This document shows positions 24,326 to 34,198 of a DNA stretch of 64,000 bases, piece after piece. The stretch comes from Roseovarius arcticus. Lineage in GTDB: Bacteria; Pseudomonadota; Alphaproteobacteria; Rhodobacterales; Rhodobacteraceae. Location of the stretch: NCBI RefSeq assembly GCF_006125015.1, contig NZ_SZZN01000001.1:62001-126000 (forward strand). The letters are read 5' to 3'. Made by a program: the position numbers and the translations under genes. The number at the start of each line of letters is the position of its first letter. Position 1 is the first letter of the stretch. A model generated the notes under the pieces. That model was not told where the DNA came from. It ran no database searches and saw only the letters and a program-made list of their open reading frames with translations.

Positions 24326-25336
24326 CTAGGCGGCGTCCAAGGGCAGGTTCAGCGTGACGACCAGCCCATCTGCCTGCCAGTCGAAATGCAGCGTGCCGTT
24401 TGATGCGGCAATTAGCTTGCTCACGATTTCGGCGCCGTTTTCGCGCACGGGTGGCGTGACTGCGGGGCCGCCGCGCTCTTGCCAGATCATGCTGAAATCG
24501 CCCTCATCCGAGAGGCTCCACGACAGCTGTATATGCCCTGTTTCACTGCCGAGGCTGCCATGTTTGACCGAATTCGTCGCCAACTCATGCAGCAATAGCG
24601 TCAGCGAGGTAACCGTGCTATTCGGCAGCGTCACGTCGCCGCCATGAAGCCTGACCTGCCCCTCGCCCAGCGGCGCATAAGCCAAAAGCAAAGATCGTGC
24701 CAAATGCTCAAACTGCAGCGTATGCGGCTGATCGCCTGACAGGGTATCGAAATGCGTCTGGCCCAGCGCACGAAGACGCTGAATGACCTTATCGCTGAAT
24801 TCTTGTGGGTCGGTTTCTGTCCGCCCCGTCATCTTGATGACGACGCTCATGACGTTGACGATATTCTTGAGGCGGTGCATCAATTCTGACGCGCGCAGCT
24901 CTGTGGCGCGGCGTTCCTGCTCGCGCAGCGCCGTTACGTCCAACTGCGAGCCGAACCGGAAGATCAGATTGCCCGCCTCGTCAAAGATCGGGCCGAGTTG
25001 CAGCGCATTGATGAATTTCTCGCCATTCTTGCGATAATTGACGATCTCTATCATCGCCACCTCGCGCGCGGCCAGCGCTGTGTGAATCGCCTCGATACTC
25101 GCGCGCGTCGTTTCGGGCCCTTGGAGGAAACGGCAGTTCTTGCCGACGAAATCCGCTTGGTCATAGCCAGTCAGTTCGCAGAACGCCTTGTTGGCAAATA
25201 CGATCGGCTCGTCAGGCAACGTTGGGTCAGTGATGCAAAGTGCTAATCTACTATGCCGGATAGCGTTCGCGAACACTTCGTTTTCGCGCAGCTTTTCATA
25301 CGAAAAATCGGCGATATTTGTTATGTGGGCAGACAT
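24326..25336 (-). CDS. LOV-domain (blue-light) sensor histidine kinase
   Basis: A 336-residue soluble kinase. Residues about 18-135 are a PAS domain of the LOV type: the motif 'GKNCRFLQG' places the photoactive cysteine at residue 68 that would bond flavin on blue-light exposure. A short coiled linker ('[19 protein letters not shown]') leads to a HWE/HisKA_2-type kinase: the phospho-acceptor is His154 in 'HRLKN', and the ATP-binding N-box is '[11 protein letters not shown]' (Asn255). There is no membrane segment. No response regulator is adjacent, so its partner is elsewhere. The start has only a weak ribosome site. Confidence 0.9.
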   Translation of the reverse strand: MSAHITNIADFSYEKLRENEVFANAIRHSRLALCITDPTLPDEPIVFANKAFCELTGYDQADFVGKNCRFLQGPETTRASIEAIHTALAAREVAMIEIVNYRKNGEKFINALQLGPIFDEAGNLIFRFGSQLDVTALREQERRATELRASELMHRLKNIVNVMSVVIKMTGRTETDPQEFSDKVIQRLRALGQTHFDTLSGDQPHTLQFEHLARSLLLAYAPLGEGQVRLHGGDVTLPNSTVTSLTLLLHELATNSVKHGSLGSETGHIQLSWSLSDEGDFSMIWQERGGPAVTPPVRENGAEIVSKLIAASNGTLHFDWQADGLVVTLNLPLDAA

Positions 25337-25441
25337 AATATTTTCGCCGTTTATTCCAAGTAATGCAGTATCTAAGCCGAATTTGTATCGATGAGCAAGC
25401 GAGATAGGCTTGAACCCCTTAGCTCAGGGCGGCCCCTTGTA

Positions 25442-26599
25442 TCAAGTGGCGGCCTCCAACGCTTGTTGCAAGTCGGCGATCAGATCGCTGGCATCTTCGA
25501 TCCCTATAGACAGGCGCAAGAGGTTCGGATGCACGTTAAAGCCGGGACCGGACACTGTCTTGCGATGCTCGATCAGGCTCTCGACGCCGCCAAGGGATGT
25601 GGCGGGATAGAAAAGCCGGCAATGTCGCGCCGTGTCGATGGCCGTCTGCTCGCTGCCGCGCGTGATCAGCGACAACATTCCTCCGAACTGCCCGCCGGTC
25701 TGGCGCGCGGCGATGTCGTGGCCGGGATGAGTGGGCAGGCCGGGGTAGAGGACCGATTGCAACTGGGGGTGTCCGCCAAAGTGCTGCGCGAAGGTGATTG
25801 CACTGGCGCTTTGCCTCTCAATCCGCAGCATCAGCGTGCGCATACCCCGCACCAGCAGCCATGCGTCGAAACTGTGCAGGACCGTGCCTTGCAGCTTGCG
25901 GATGTCCGCGATTTCGTCCCACATCGCACTTGGCTGCGCGACTGATAGCGCGCCGGCGGTGACGTCGGAATGACCGTTCAGGTACTTCGTCGCCGAGTGG
26001 AAGGAGATGTCAGCGCCAAGGTCCAGCGCGCGGCAGCAGGGTGGCGGGGTGGCGGTGCAATCGGTGATCAGCTGCGCGCCCGCGCTGTGCGCGATGTCGG
26101 CGGCGGCCGCGATGTCGGTGACGGTCCAGTCGGGATTGTTGGGCGTTTCCACCCACACCAGTGCGGTCTGGCCTGCGCGCATTGCCGCGCGCATGGCGTC
26201 CAGATCGCCAGCGGGATAGAGATCGACGACGAGGCGCCCGGTGCCGTGATGCTTGCGCAGTTGGTGCAGGACCCCGTGATACATCACGTCCTGTGCCACC
26301 ACATGCGCGCCCATTGGCAGTGCCTCCAGCACCGCATTTGCCGCTGACATGCCGGAGGCAAAAAGGAGGGTGGAGGCCGCGCCCTCGATATCGGCGATGA
26401 CCGCCTCGGCCAGTTCAGTCGTCTCGTTGCCGTCGCGGCGATAGATGTAGGACTGGCGCGGGGCATAGTCCGGCCCGCGCGCATAGGTCGCCGACGGTTG
26501 GATCGACGGGGTGACGGCGCCTGTCCGCTCTTCCACATGGTGCAAGGCCTGCGCGAGGCGCGTGGCGGGCGAGAGGGGTGCGTTGCGGAGGTCGGGCAT
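25442..26599 (-). CDS. metC: PLP-dependent trans-sulfuration enzyme, cystathionine beta-lyase-like
   Basis: A 385-residue member of the Cys/Met metabolism PLP family. Markers are 'YIYRRDGNETTELAEAV', 'LLFASGMSAANAVLEAL' and 'VWVETPNNPDWTVTDI', with the PLP lysine in 'HSATKYLNGHSDVTAG'. The C-terminus 'YPATSLGGVESLIEHR' and 'LLRLSIGIEDASDLIADLQQAL' completes the fold. It likely splits cystathionine to homocysteine, but gamma-lyase or synthase activity cannot be ruled out by eye. ATG follows AAAGG. Confidence 0.8.
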   Translation of the reverse strand: MPDLRNAPLSPATRLAQALHHVEERTGAVTPSIQPSATYARGPDYAPRQSYIYRRDGNETTELAEAVIADIEGAASTLLFASGMSAANAVLEALPMGAHVVAQDVMYHGVLHQLRKHHGTGRLVVDLYPAGDLDAMRAAMRAGQTALVWVETPNNPDWTVTDIAAAADIAHSAGAQLITDCTATPPPCCRALDLGADISFHSATKYLNGHSDVTAGALSVAQPSAMWDEIADIRKLQGTVLHSFDAWLLVRGMRTLMLRIERQSASAITFAQHFGGHPQLQSVLYPGLPTHPGHDIAARQTGGQFGGMLSLITRGSEQTAIDTARHCRLFYPATSLGGVESLIEHRKTVSGPGFNVHPNLLRLSIGIEDASDLIADLQQALEAAT

Positions 26600-26673
26600 T
26601 TTTGGCGGACCTTTGCTGTATCGGCGGGTAAAGCGAAGCCCGGGCGCGGTATTAGTTCCGCGCCCGGTAAATG

Positions 26674-29604
26674 CTAGTCAAGCGCGTCCGAGCAGCGCTG
26701 GCAAGTGCCGGGATGCTTATGCGTGCCGACATCTGGCAGGATCTTCCAGCAGCGTAGGCACTTATCGCCCGGTGCCTTTTGGAAAATGACGGCGATGCCG
26801 TCTGCCTCGGGCAGGGTGAACGCATCCTGCGGTCCGGTGCCTTTTTGGGCGTGGATCGCTGATGTGATGCAAACATCCTCAAACGGGACGGATTCCAGCG
26901 CCGCCAGCGTGGCTGCGTCTGTAACAAACACCTCCGGTGCCGCCTCAAGCGAGGAGCCGATGACCTTGTTCGTGCGCTCCACCTCCAAGGCCGCAGTCAC
27001 GACGCGGCGCGCCTTGCGGATAGTGGTCCACTTGGCCGCCAATTCTGGATTTAGCCAGCTTTGCGGTGTGTCCGGCATGTCCTGCAGGTGCAGGGACGAT
27101 CCGGCGCCGGGGAAACGCTCTAGCCAGACCTCCTCCATGGTAAAGACCATGATGGGGGCGAGCCATGTGGTGAGGCGGTGGAACAGCAGATCAAGCACCG
27201 TGCGCGCGGCGCGGCGGCGCGTGCTGTCGCCATCGCAATAGAGCGCGTCCTTGCGCACGTCGAAGTAGAAGGCCGACAGGTCCAGCGTGCAGAAATTCAG
27301 CAATGTCTGGGTGACGCCCTGAAAATCATAGGCGGCGTAGCCATCGCGCACGCGGGTATCCAACTCGGCCATGCGGTGCAGCACCCACTGCTCCAGTTCC
27401 GGCATCTCGGATGCCTCGATGCGGTCAGCCTCGTCAAAGTGTGCCAGCGCGCCAAGCAGGAAGCGCATGGTGTTGCGCATTCGGCGATAACTGTCAGCAA
27501 CGCCCTTGAGGATTTCGGGCCCGATGCGCAGGTCGGCGGTATAATCCGACTGCGCGACCCAAAGGCGCAGGATATCGGCGCCGTATTGCTTGGTCACGTC
27601 GTCGGGCGACACTGTGTTGCCGACCGATTTGGACATTTTGTTGCCCTTGGCATCCAGCGTGAAGCCGTGGGTCAGCACGCCGCGATAGGGCGCGCGGCCC
27701 ATTGTGCCGCAAGCCTGAAGCATCGACGAGTGGAACCACCCGCGATGCTGGTCCGTGCCCTCAAGGTAGAGGTCTGCCAGCCCGTCCTCAGACCCATCCG
27801 CGCGGTCGCGCAAGACAAAGGCGTGGGTGGACCCGGAATCAAACCAGACGTCGAGAATGTCGTCGACCTTGTCCCACTCATCGGGGTTGACGATGCCCGA
27901 CAGAAAGCGGTCCTTGGCCCCGTCCTTGTACCACGCATCTGCGCCTTCGGCCTCGAATGCCTCAAGGATGCGGGCGTTCACCTGCTCGTTCTTGAGCAGG
28001 AAATTCTCATCGGTTGGCAGCGCGCCTTTGCGCGTGAAGCAGGTCAGCGGCACGCCCCACGCGCGCTGGCGCGACAGGACCCAATCGGGCCGCGCCTCGA
28101 TCATCGCATAAAGGCGGTTGCGGCCTTTTTGCGGGGTCCACTTCACCAGCTCGTCGATGGATGTCAGCGCGCGCTCGCGGATGGTGGTGCCGTAGGTGTC
28201 CTGTCCGTCGCCCACAGGGCGGTCGATGGCGGCAAACCATTGCGGCGTGTTGCGATAGATGATCGGCGCCTTGGACCGCCAGCTATGCGGATAGCTGTGC
28301 TTGACCTTGCCGCGTGCCAGAAGCCCGCCCACCTCGGTCAGCTTGTCGATGACAGCCTTGTTGGCGTCACCCTCTTTGCCTTTGGGCGTCAGGATCGCCT
28401 TGCCGCCAAAGAAAGGTAGACCCTCGCGGAAGGTGCCGTCGTCCATGACGTTATAGGTGATGACCTCGCCCAACTTGCCGAGATCGCGGAAAAGCTCGAA
28501 TTCTTCCATACCGTGGGAGGGCGCGCAGTGGACGAAGCCGGTACCCTCGTCGTCGGTGACGAAATCGGCGGCGAGGAAATAGCGGGGGGTATCCCATTCG
28601 CCCAGAGAGCCTTCAGCGTGGGCGAGTGGGTGGGACAGGGACAGGCCCGCTAGTTCATCGGCAGTCACGCCGCGCACACGTTTCCACATGCCCTCTTCTA
28701 GGCGCGCGCGCCTGAATACTTCGCCTGCCAGCTTGTCGGCCAGAAGGAAGCGCTCGCCGGGGGCGGCCCAGCACTCATCGGGTGTGTCTGTGACTTCATA
28801 GAGGCCGTAATCATAGTCTGCACCGTAAACAACAGCCTTGTTCGATGGGATGGTCCAAGGCGTCGTGGTCCAGATGACGACATTGGCGCCTACCAGATCG
28901 CCCGGCGTCGACACAGGGAACTTCACCCAGATCGTGAAGCTGTCCTTGTCGTGATACTCCACCTCGGCCTCGGCCAGCGCGGTTTGTTCTACCGGCGACC
29001 ACATCACGGGCTTGGACCCTTGATACAGCGTGCCGGTCATCAGGAATTTCTGAAACTCCTCTGCGATGATCCGCTCGGCGCGGAAATCCATTGTGAGGTA
29101 GGGGTTTTCCCATTTGCCGGTGACGCCGAGGCGCTTGAATTCACCCCGCTGGATATCCACCCAGCCCTCGGCGAACTTGCGGCATTCCTGGCGGAAATCG
29201 ACGATGTCGACCTCGTCCTTGTTTTTGCCTTTGGCGCGGTATTGCTCCTCGATCTTCCATTCGATCGGCAGGCCGTGGCAGTCCCAGCCGGGGATATAGC
29301 GGGCATCCTTGCCCATCATCTGCTGGCTGCGCACGACCATATCCTTAAGGATCTTGTTCAGCGCGTGACCGATATGCAGGTGGCCATTCGCGTAGGGAGG
29401 GCCGTCATGCAGGGTAAAGGGCGCGCGGCCCGCAGATTTCTCGCGCAGGCGGTCATAGATGCCGATCTCTTCCCAGCGGGCCAGCCAATCCGGCTCGCGC
29501 TTGGGCAGGCCGGCGCGCATTGGGAAATCCGTCTGCGGCAGGTTCAGCGTGTCTTTGTACTCGGGGGCGGTCTGGGTCGCGGTATCGGGTGTGTCGGCGC
29601 ACAT
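26674..29604 (-). CDS. ileS: Isoleucine-tRNA ligase
   Basis: A 976-residue class I aminoacyl-tRNA synthetase. The HIGH signature is at residues 77-80 ('NGHLHIGH') and KMSKS is in '[11 protein letters not shown]'. The editing domain lies between ('[13 protein letters not shown]'). The C-terminus carries a zinc-binding set, '[12 protein letters not shown] ... CQRC'. Length and zinc tail fit the bacterial IleS type. ATG follows AAAGGA. It is the upstream neighbour of the metC-like gene but 75 bases separate them. Confidence 0.97.
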   Translation of the reverse strand: MCADTPDTATQTAPEYKDTLNLPQTDFPMRAGLPKREPDWLARWEEIGIYDRLREKSAGRAPFTLHDGPPYANGHLHIGHALNKILKDMVVRSQQMMGKDARYIPGWDCHGLPIEWKIEEQYRAKGKNKDEVDIVDFRQECRKFAEGWVDIQRGEFKRLGVTGKWENPYLTMDFRAERIIAEEFQKFLMTGTLYQGSKPVMWSPVEQTALAEAEVEYHDKDSFTIWVKFPVSTPGDLVGANVVIWTTTPWTIPSNKAVVYGADYDYGLYEVTDTPDECWAAPGERFLLADKLAGEVFRRARLEEGMWKRVRGVTADELAGLSLSHPLAHAEGSLGEWDTPRYFLAADFVTDDEGTGFVHCAPSHGMEEFELFRDLGKLGEVITYNVMDDGTFREGLPFFGGKAILTPKGKEGDANKAVIDKLTEVGGLLARGKVKHSYPHSWRSKAPIIYRNTPQWFAAIDRPVGDGQDTYGTTIRERALTSIDELVKWTPQKGRNRLYAMIEARPDWVLSRQRAWGVPLTCFTRKGALPTDENFLLKNEQVNARILEAFEAEGADAWYKDGAKDRFLSGIVNPDEWDKVDDILDVWFDSGSTHAFVLRDRADGSEDGLADLYLEGTDQHRGWFHSSMLQACGTMGRAPYRGVLTHGFTLDAKGNKMSKSVGNTVSPDDVTKQYGADILRLWVAQSDYTADLRIGPEILKGVADSYRRMRNTMRFLLGALAHFDEADRIEASEMPELEQWVLHRMAELDTRVRDGYAAYDFQGVTQTLLNFCTLDLSAFYFDVRKDALYCDGDSTRRRAARTVLDLLFHRLTTWLAPIMVFTMEEVWLERFPGAGSSLHLQDMPDTPQSWLNPELAAKWTTIRKARRVVTAALEVERTNKVIGSSLEAAPEVFVTDAATLAALESVPFEDVCITSAIHAQKGTGPQDAFTLPEADGIAVIFQKAPGDKCLRCWKILPDVGTHKHPGTCQRCSDALD

Positions 29605-29862
29605 TTCGGGCGTCCTTTATCTCGGGCAATTCGGGCGATGTGAGGGGGCGGCGCGAGTGGCTCGAACGCCTTGTCCCGGCGGCTCAGATCTCAGAGCGCC
29701 GGGCATGTAATTCGGGTAATGATCGCGATCAGATGCGCCATGCGCGCGTTATAGGCCGGCGGCGCGGCGGCGTCCAGAGGCGCGCGGCGATGCTGCATTC
29801 TACGCGGTGAGTTGGCTTGGCACGGGCGGGTTGGTATGAGCGGGCGGCAAAGGAGACGCGTC

Positions 29863-30273
29863 ATGACAAACCCGCTGGCCCAGTTCGAGATTTCGCACGA
29901 CCAGATAGGGCGCGTCGTGACGGTATTTTATGCCAAGGTGCGGCGCGATCCGGTGCTGGGCCCGATCTTTGCCGCGCATCTCGGGCCAAAGGGATGGCCC
30001 GCGCACGAGGAGAAGATCACCCGTTTTTGGGCGAATGCGATCCTTCGGACACGCGGCTATGACGGCAATCCCATGCAGGTGCACAAGGTCGCAACCGATG
30101 TGCAGGCCGAGCATTTTGCCATCTGGCTGGGCCTTTTTGATACCGTTTTGGCCGCGGAGTTGCCCAAGGACACCGCGCGGCGCTGGTCCGCACTGGCGCA
30201 CCGGATCGGGCGCGGCTTTCAGGTGGGGCTAGAGATGCGCGCGCCGCCGGGCACGGTGCCGAACCTGCGCTGA
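29863..30273 (+). CDS. Group III truncated haemoglobin
   Basis: A 136-residue haem protein. The pattern 'VTVFYAKVRRDPVLGPIF', 'HEEKITRFWANAIL' and 'HKVATDVQAEHFAIWLGLFDTVL' is typical of group III truncated globins, with the proximal His expected in 'EHFAIWL'. Roles in oxygen or nitric-oxide chemistry are suggested for the family. ATG 29863 is nine bases behind AAGGAG; a longer in-frame reading from 29812 is unlikely. It converges on an HD-domain gene five bases after its stop. Confidence 0.88.
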   Translation: MTNPLAQFEISHDQIGRVVTVFYAKVRRDPVLGPIFAAHLGPKGWPAHEEKITRFWANAILRTRGYDGNPMQVHKVATDVQAEHFAIWLGLFDTVLAAELPKDTARRWSALAHRIGRGFQVGLEMRAPPGTVPNLR

Positions 30274-30277
30274 TAAA

Positions 30278-30877
30278 TCATGCCCCTGTCAGCGGCACCC
30301 GCGCGCCGGGGCGGATCACGGCCGGGTCATAGGGCGTTCGCGCAAACACCTGCTCGACTAACAGTGCAAAGTCGCTGAGAGGTAGCGTGTCGTAGTCTGG
30401 ATCAAAGCTGGCCTGATCCCAGCGTTCGCAGAATTCGGCGCAGTCGTCGAAATAGGGGTGGCCGCGATGCCGCTCACGCTTGTCCGGGTCGGCGCCGTCC
30501 AAGTGGTGGCCGTAATATACCATCTGGAAATCGCCGTGGGTCTGCACGCACCATGTGCATTGCTCGCGTACAAAGGGTTTGAGAATGGTGGCGGCGTATT
30601 CGTCGTGATTGTAGGGCGCATAGATATCGCCAATATCGTGCAGCAGCGCGGCGACAATCCAATCGGTGTCAGCCCCGTCGCGCTGTGCGCGGGTGGCCGA
30701 TTGTAGCGAATGGCCCAGCCGCGTGATCTTGTAGCCCGATAGCCCCTTGTCCAGATCCACAAGCGCGGTCAGCAGGCGCTGGGCGGTGTGGCGGGTATGG
30801 TCGATCTCATGGCGGTTCAAGAAGTCGTAATCCTCCTTCGTACCGTCCTTCATTTGAGTAAAGCTGACGTGATCCAT
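30278..30877 (-). CDS. HD-domain protein, distantly PhnZ/TmpB-like
   Basis: A 199-residue HD-domain protein. Likely metal ligands: His56 ('LGHSLQS'), His80-Asp81 ('LLHDIGD'), His91, His114 ('THGDFQM') and a late Asp. This order recalls the mixed-valence di-iron oxygenases PhnZ and TmpB. However, the Tyr and Glu that gate the metal in those enzymes, three and ten positions before the first His as I remember them, are not matched here (Leu46, Tyr49). A phosphohydrolase function is therefore as possible as oxygenase. ATG 30877 follows AGGAGAA. It is divergent from a DUF2235 gene. Confidence 0.72.
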   Translation of the reverse strand: MDHVSFTQMKDGTKEDYDFLNRHEIDHTRHTAQRLLTALVDLDKGLSGYKITRLGHSLQSATRAQRDGADTDWIVAALLHDIGDIYAPYNHDEYAATILKPFVREQCTWCVQTHGDFQMVYYGHHLDGADPDKRERHRGHPYFDDCAEFCERWDQASFDPDYDTLPLSDFALLVEQVFARTPYDPAVIRPGARVPLTGA

Positions 30878-30985
30878 CGGGTTCTCCTGTTCTGGCGGCC
30901 TTGCGGGCACTACCCTGATGGGACATCGTTTTTGGGGGCAAGCGCAAGCCCTTTGAGCGGCAGGAAATAGCAGGGGATAGCAAGC

Positions 30986-32041
30986 ATGGCGTGGCGCAGT
31001 TGGGTCCGGCGGATATATGAATGGGTGCTGCCGGGCGGCGAACGCGACCTGCGCAAGGGGCGCGAGGGCGGCCATGCCCGGCGCGGACCAGTGACGCATG
31101 TTGTGATCCTTGACGGGACGATGTCGTCGCTGGTGCCGGGCTGCGAGAGCAATGCAGGCCTTACCTATCGCCTACTGTCCGAGGCGCGCGGCACGCATCT
31201 GAGCCTTTATTATGAGGCAGGGCTGCAATGGCAAGACTGGCGCAGCACGCTGGGCGTGATGATGGGGCACGGGATCAACCGGCAGATCAGGCGGGCATAC
31301 GGGTATCTGGCCAGCCGCTATAGGCCGGGTGACCAGATATATCTGATGGGATACTCGCGCGGGGGATACGCCGTGCGGTCGCTGGCCGGAGCTATTGACG
31401 AGATCGGCCTCCTGCTTCGCGATGCCGCGACGGAGCGTAATGTGCGGCAGGCGTGGCGGCATTACCAATGCGGCAGCAGCGCGGATGTGGTGCAGGCGTT
31501 TCGTGATGCAAATTGCCACGCGTCAGTCCCGATCCAGATGGTCGGCGTCTGGGACACGGTCAAGGCGCTGGGCCTGCGCTTGCCTATTCTCTGGCGCTTT
31601 GGCGCGGGGGCCTACGCGTTTCACTCACACACGCTGGGTGCGCCGGTGCTACGGGGCTATCAGGCGTTGGCGTTGGACGAGACGCGCGTCGCCTATGGCC
31701 CCGTGATGTGGCAGACAGATGCCACCACCCAGGCTGACGTGCAGCAGGTGTGGTTTCGCGGCGCGCATAACGACATCGGCGGGCATCTGACGGGGTTTGA
31801 GGCTGCGCGCCCGCTTGCGAATATCCCGCTGGTCTGGATGCTGGAGCGGGGCGAGGATGCAGGCCTGCCCCTACCCGAAGGTTGGCGCGAGCGATACCCT
31901 TGCGATGTTGGTGCGCCCTCTGTTGGCACATGGCGCGGCTTGGGCTGGATATTCCTGCTGCGGCGCAAGCGCATCGTAGGCGTCGATCCGTCCGAACGCG
32001 TGCATGAAAGCGTATTTAAAAGCGAAACGCCGCCCGAATGA
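30986..32041 (+). CDS. DUF2235 alpha/beta hydrolase
   Basis: A 351-residue protein of the DUF2235 family, related to Tle1-type phospholipases. The nucleophile elbow is 'LMGYSRGGYAVR' (GxSxG), preceded by 'GINRQIRRAYGYLASRY', and a later His/Asp block is 'WFRGAHNDIGGH'. The usual N-terminal 'LDGT' is present. No signal peptide or membrane helix is seen. No type VI secretion or immunity gene is adjacent, so a housekeeping hydrolase role is as likely as an effector role. Confidence 0.82.
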   Translation: MAWRSWVRRIYEWVLPGGERDLRKGREGGHARRGPVTHVVILDGTMSSLVPGCESNAGLTYRLLSEARGTHLSLYYEAGLQWQDWRSTLGVMMGHGINRQIRRAYGYLASRYRPGDQIYLMGYSRGGYAVRSLAGAIDEIGLLLRDAATERNVRQAWRHYQCGSSADVVQAFRDANCHASVPIQMVGVWDTVKALGLRLPILWRFGAGAYAFHSHTLGAPVLRGYQALALDETRVAYGPVMWQTDATTQADVQQVWFRGAHNDIGGHLTGFEAARPLANIPLVWMLERGEDAGLPLPEGWRERYPCDVGAPSVGTWRGLGWIFLLRRKRIVGVDPSERVHESVFKSETPPE

Positions 32042-32050
32042 GGGGCGGCG
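32020..32050 (-). terminator. Terminator of metF inside the end of the DUF2235 gene
   Basis: CGCCGCCC (32028-32035) and GGGCGGCG (32043-32050) make an eight-base stem. On the minus strand it is followed by TTTCGCTTTT. It overlaps the stop codon of the converging DUF2235 gene. Confidence 0.7.
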
Positions 32051-32069
32051 CTGACTTTGCGGGCACGCT

Positions 32070-32939
32070 TTAGGCGACGTCGCGCAGCTCAACCTTGGGC
32101 GTGATCCCCAGAGCGTGGCAGATATCGCGCGTCAGTTCGGGGCGGTTCAGCGTATAGAAGTGCAGATCGCTCACGCCATGCTCCATCAGCGTACTGCACA
32201 GCTCGGTCGCGTGGGCAATGGCCAGCAGGTCGCTGCGCCCGTCACGCTCGGCCGTTTGGAACGCCGAATTCAGCCAAGCCGGGACCGTAGTGCCGCACGA
32301 TTCGGCAAAGCGCCGCGCGCCAGTCCAGTTCTCGATCGGGAAAATGCCGGGGATGATCGGTTTGTCGATGCCAGCCGCGGCACAACGATCGCGAAAGCGC
32401 AGGAACGTGTCGGCGCTAAAGAAGAACTGCGTGATCGCCTCGTCTGCGCCCGCGTCAAACTTGCGCTTTAGCCAGTCGATATCGGCACTCGTGTCTGCCG
32501 CCTCTGGGTGGGCTTCGGGGTAGGCGCCGACGCGGATGGTGGTGAAATCACCGCGTTCCTTTAGGGCCGCGATCAACTCGCAACTGTCCTTGAACCCCTC
32601 GGGATGGGGGCTAAAGCCGCTGCTGCCCTTGGGCGCATCACCGCGAAGCGCCACGATCTCGCGCACGCCGGCCGCGTGGAACTCATCGGCGATGGCCATC
32701 GTCTCGGCCTTTGTCGCATTCACGCAGGTCAAATGCGCAGCCACGTTCAGGCCGGTCGCGCTGTGCAGCGTGCTGACCGCCTCGCGCGTCAGCGTGCGGG
32801 TCGTGCCGCCCGCGCCGTAGGTGACCGAAACAAAGCGCGGCGCCAACGGGGCCAGCGTATGCACGGTATCCCACAGACGAAATGACGCCTCCAGCGACTT
32901 GGGAGGGAAGAATTCGAATGATACTCTGGGCGCATGCAT
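32070..32939 (-). CDS. metF: Methylenetetrahydrofolate reductase
   Basis: A 289-residue FAD-dependent reductase that makes 5-methyltetrahydrofolate for methionine synthesis. Signatures are 'VSFEFFPPKS' at the start, 'FVSVTYGAGGTTR', 'AHLTCVNATK', 'IVALRGD' and 'AITQFFFSADTFLRF'. ATG 32939 lies eight bases behind AGGAAA; an upstream TTG reading is not favoured. The gene is divergent from a LysR-type regulator, the classic metF/metR layout. Confidence 0.94.
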   Translation of the reverse strand: MHAPRVSFEFFPPKSLEASFRLWDTVHTLAPLAPRFVSVTYGAGGTTRTLTREAVSTLHSATGLNVAAHLTCVNATKAETMAIADEFHAAGVREIVALRGDAPKGSSGFSPHPEGFKDSCELIAALKERGDFTTIRVGAYPEAHPEAADTSADIDWLKRKFDAGADEAITQFFFSADTFLRFRDRCAAAGIDKPIIPGIFPIENWTGARRFAESCGTTVPAWLNSAFQTAERDGRSDLLAIAHATELCSTLMEHGVSDLHFYTLNRPELTRDICHALGITPKVELRDVA

Positions 32940-32999
32940 GATCAGGTTTCCTATCAAAGCTGTTGAGCCTTTGTTGCAATGCAGCGTAGATTACGCAAA

Positions 33000-33024
33000 T
33001 TCATAATATTCACGATCTATATGA
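33000..33024. promoter_or_regulatory. Candidate LysR-type operator between metF and metR
   Basis: TCATA (33001-33005) and TATGA (33020-33024) form an interrupted dyad in the AT-rich metF/metR gap. It does not match the TGAA-N5-TTCA MetR box of enterics, so identity is uncertain. Confidence 0.3.
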
Positions 33025-33036
33025 GGCTGGCTAATA

Positions 33037-33957
33037 ATGCACATCGAGTTCAGGCATTTGCGAACAATCCGCGCGATCCACGCTTGCGGTGGGCTGGCAC
33101 GCGCCGCCGATCATCTGAACATCACGCAATCAGCCCTTAGCCACCAGATAAAGGGGCTGGAGGATCAGGCGGGGGTAGAACTGTTCGTGCGCCGCTCCAA
33201 GCCGATGACGCTGTCGGCCGCGGGCCTGCGCCTGCTGCGCGTCGCGAACAAAGTGCTGCCCGAGATCGAGGCGCTGGAGGCCGAATTTAGCGGCGTGCGC
33301 GACGGCAGCTCTGGCCGCTTGCACATCGCTATCGAGTGTCATGCCTGTTTTGAATGGCTGTTCCCGGTGCTGGAGGCGTTTCGGAAAAACTGGCCCGAGG
33401 TCGATGTCGATATCCGCCCCGGCCTCGCCTTTGACGCGCTGCCCGCACTGCAAAAGGAGGAGGTGGATCTGGTCGTCAGTTCCGATCCCGAAGCGCTGCG
33501 CGGCATCGGGTTCAAGCCGTTATTCGATTACGAGCCGGTGTTTCTGGCATCCGCCACGCACCCGCTGGCGCAGAAGGCGTTTATCGAGGCCGAGGATTTT
33601 CGCGGCGAGACACTGATCACCTACCCGGTCGATCGCTCGCGGTTGGATGTGTTTACTGAGTTGCTGACCCCCGCCAAGGTAGAGCCTGCCAGCATCCGCC
33701 AAGTGGAACTGACCGCAGTGATCCTGTTGCTGGTCGCATCAAATCGAGGCGTCGCCGTCCTGCCCGACTGGGTCGTGCGCGAACTGCGCACCAGCACTGA
33801 CTATGTCGTGCGGCCCATCACAGAAGGCGGCCTAACCAAGCGTCTCTATGCCGCGATCCGCGACGACGACGCGGCCAAGCCGTTTATGGCGCATCTGCTG
33901 AAACTGGCGCGGGAGATTCCGGTGAAGTTGCAGAGAAGGGAAGGGGTTTCGGGGTGA
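33037..33957 (+). CDS. metR: LysR-family regulator, MetR-like
   Basis: A 306-residue LysR-type regulator. The N-terminal helix-turn-helix (about 1-60) reads 'HLRTIRAIHACGGLARAADHLNITQSALSHQIKGLE'. The motif 'RRSKPMTLSAAG' follows, then a periplasmic-binding-like effector domain with 'CHACFEWLFPVLEAFR', a MetR trait. Divergence from metF supports control of methionine synthesis by homocysteine. The last residues are basic and unstructured. Confidence 0.85.
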   Translation: MHIEFRHLRTIRAIHACGGLARAADHLNITQSALSHQIKGLEDQAGVELFVRRSKPMTLSAAGLRLLRVANKVLPEIEALEAEFSGVRDGSSGRLHIAIECHACFEWLFPVLEAFRKNWPEVDVDIRPGLAFDALPALQKEEVDLVVSSDPEALRGIGFKPLFDYEPVFLASATHPLAQKAFIEAEDFRGETLITYPVDRSRLDVFTELLTPAKVEPASIRQVELTAVILLLVASNRGVAVLPDWVVRELRTSTDYVVRPITEGGLTKRLYAAIRDDDAAKPFMAHLLKLAREIPVKLQRREGVSG

Positions 33958-34007
33958 GGCATAACTGGAGGGGGCGAATGTCTTCTTGGAGCCCAGAGTG
34001 ACCAAAA

Positions 34008-34029
34008 CCGCCGATTTCGCAAGCGGCGG
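34008..34029 (+). terminator. Possible weak terminator after metR
   Basis: CCGCCG and CGGCGG (34008-34013 and 34024-34029) can pair; CTTTCG follows. It lies about 50 bases after the metR stop. The tail is short, so this is tentative. Confidence 0.35.
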
Positions 34030-34198
34030 CTTTCGCCAAATTGCCACGACGTGATCTCAGGCAGAGTCCGGCGCGTTTAACCTCTACCAACCGGCAAAAC
34101 GACCAGTGAAATGGGCCGGGCCGTATCGCCGGTCGCGCTTAGGGCTTTTTTAAGGGCCGTGAAGGATGATGTGCCGACTCGATTAAAGGGACAGCAGC

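Noticed and set aside
27178..28419. A 413-residue plus-strand frame opposite ileS
   Set aside because: IleS motifs (HIGH, KMSKS, zinc tail) prove the minus strand; the frame is a GC-driven shadow.
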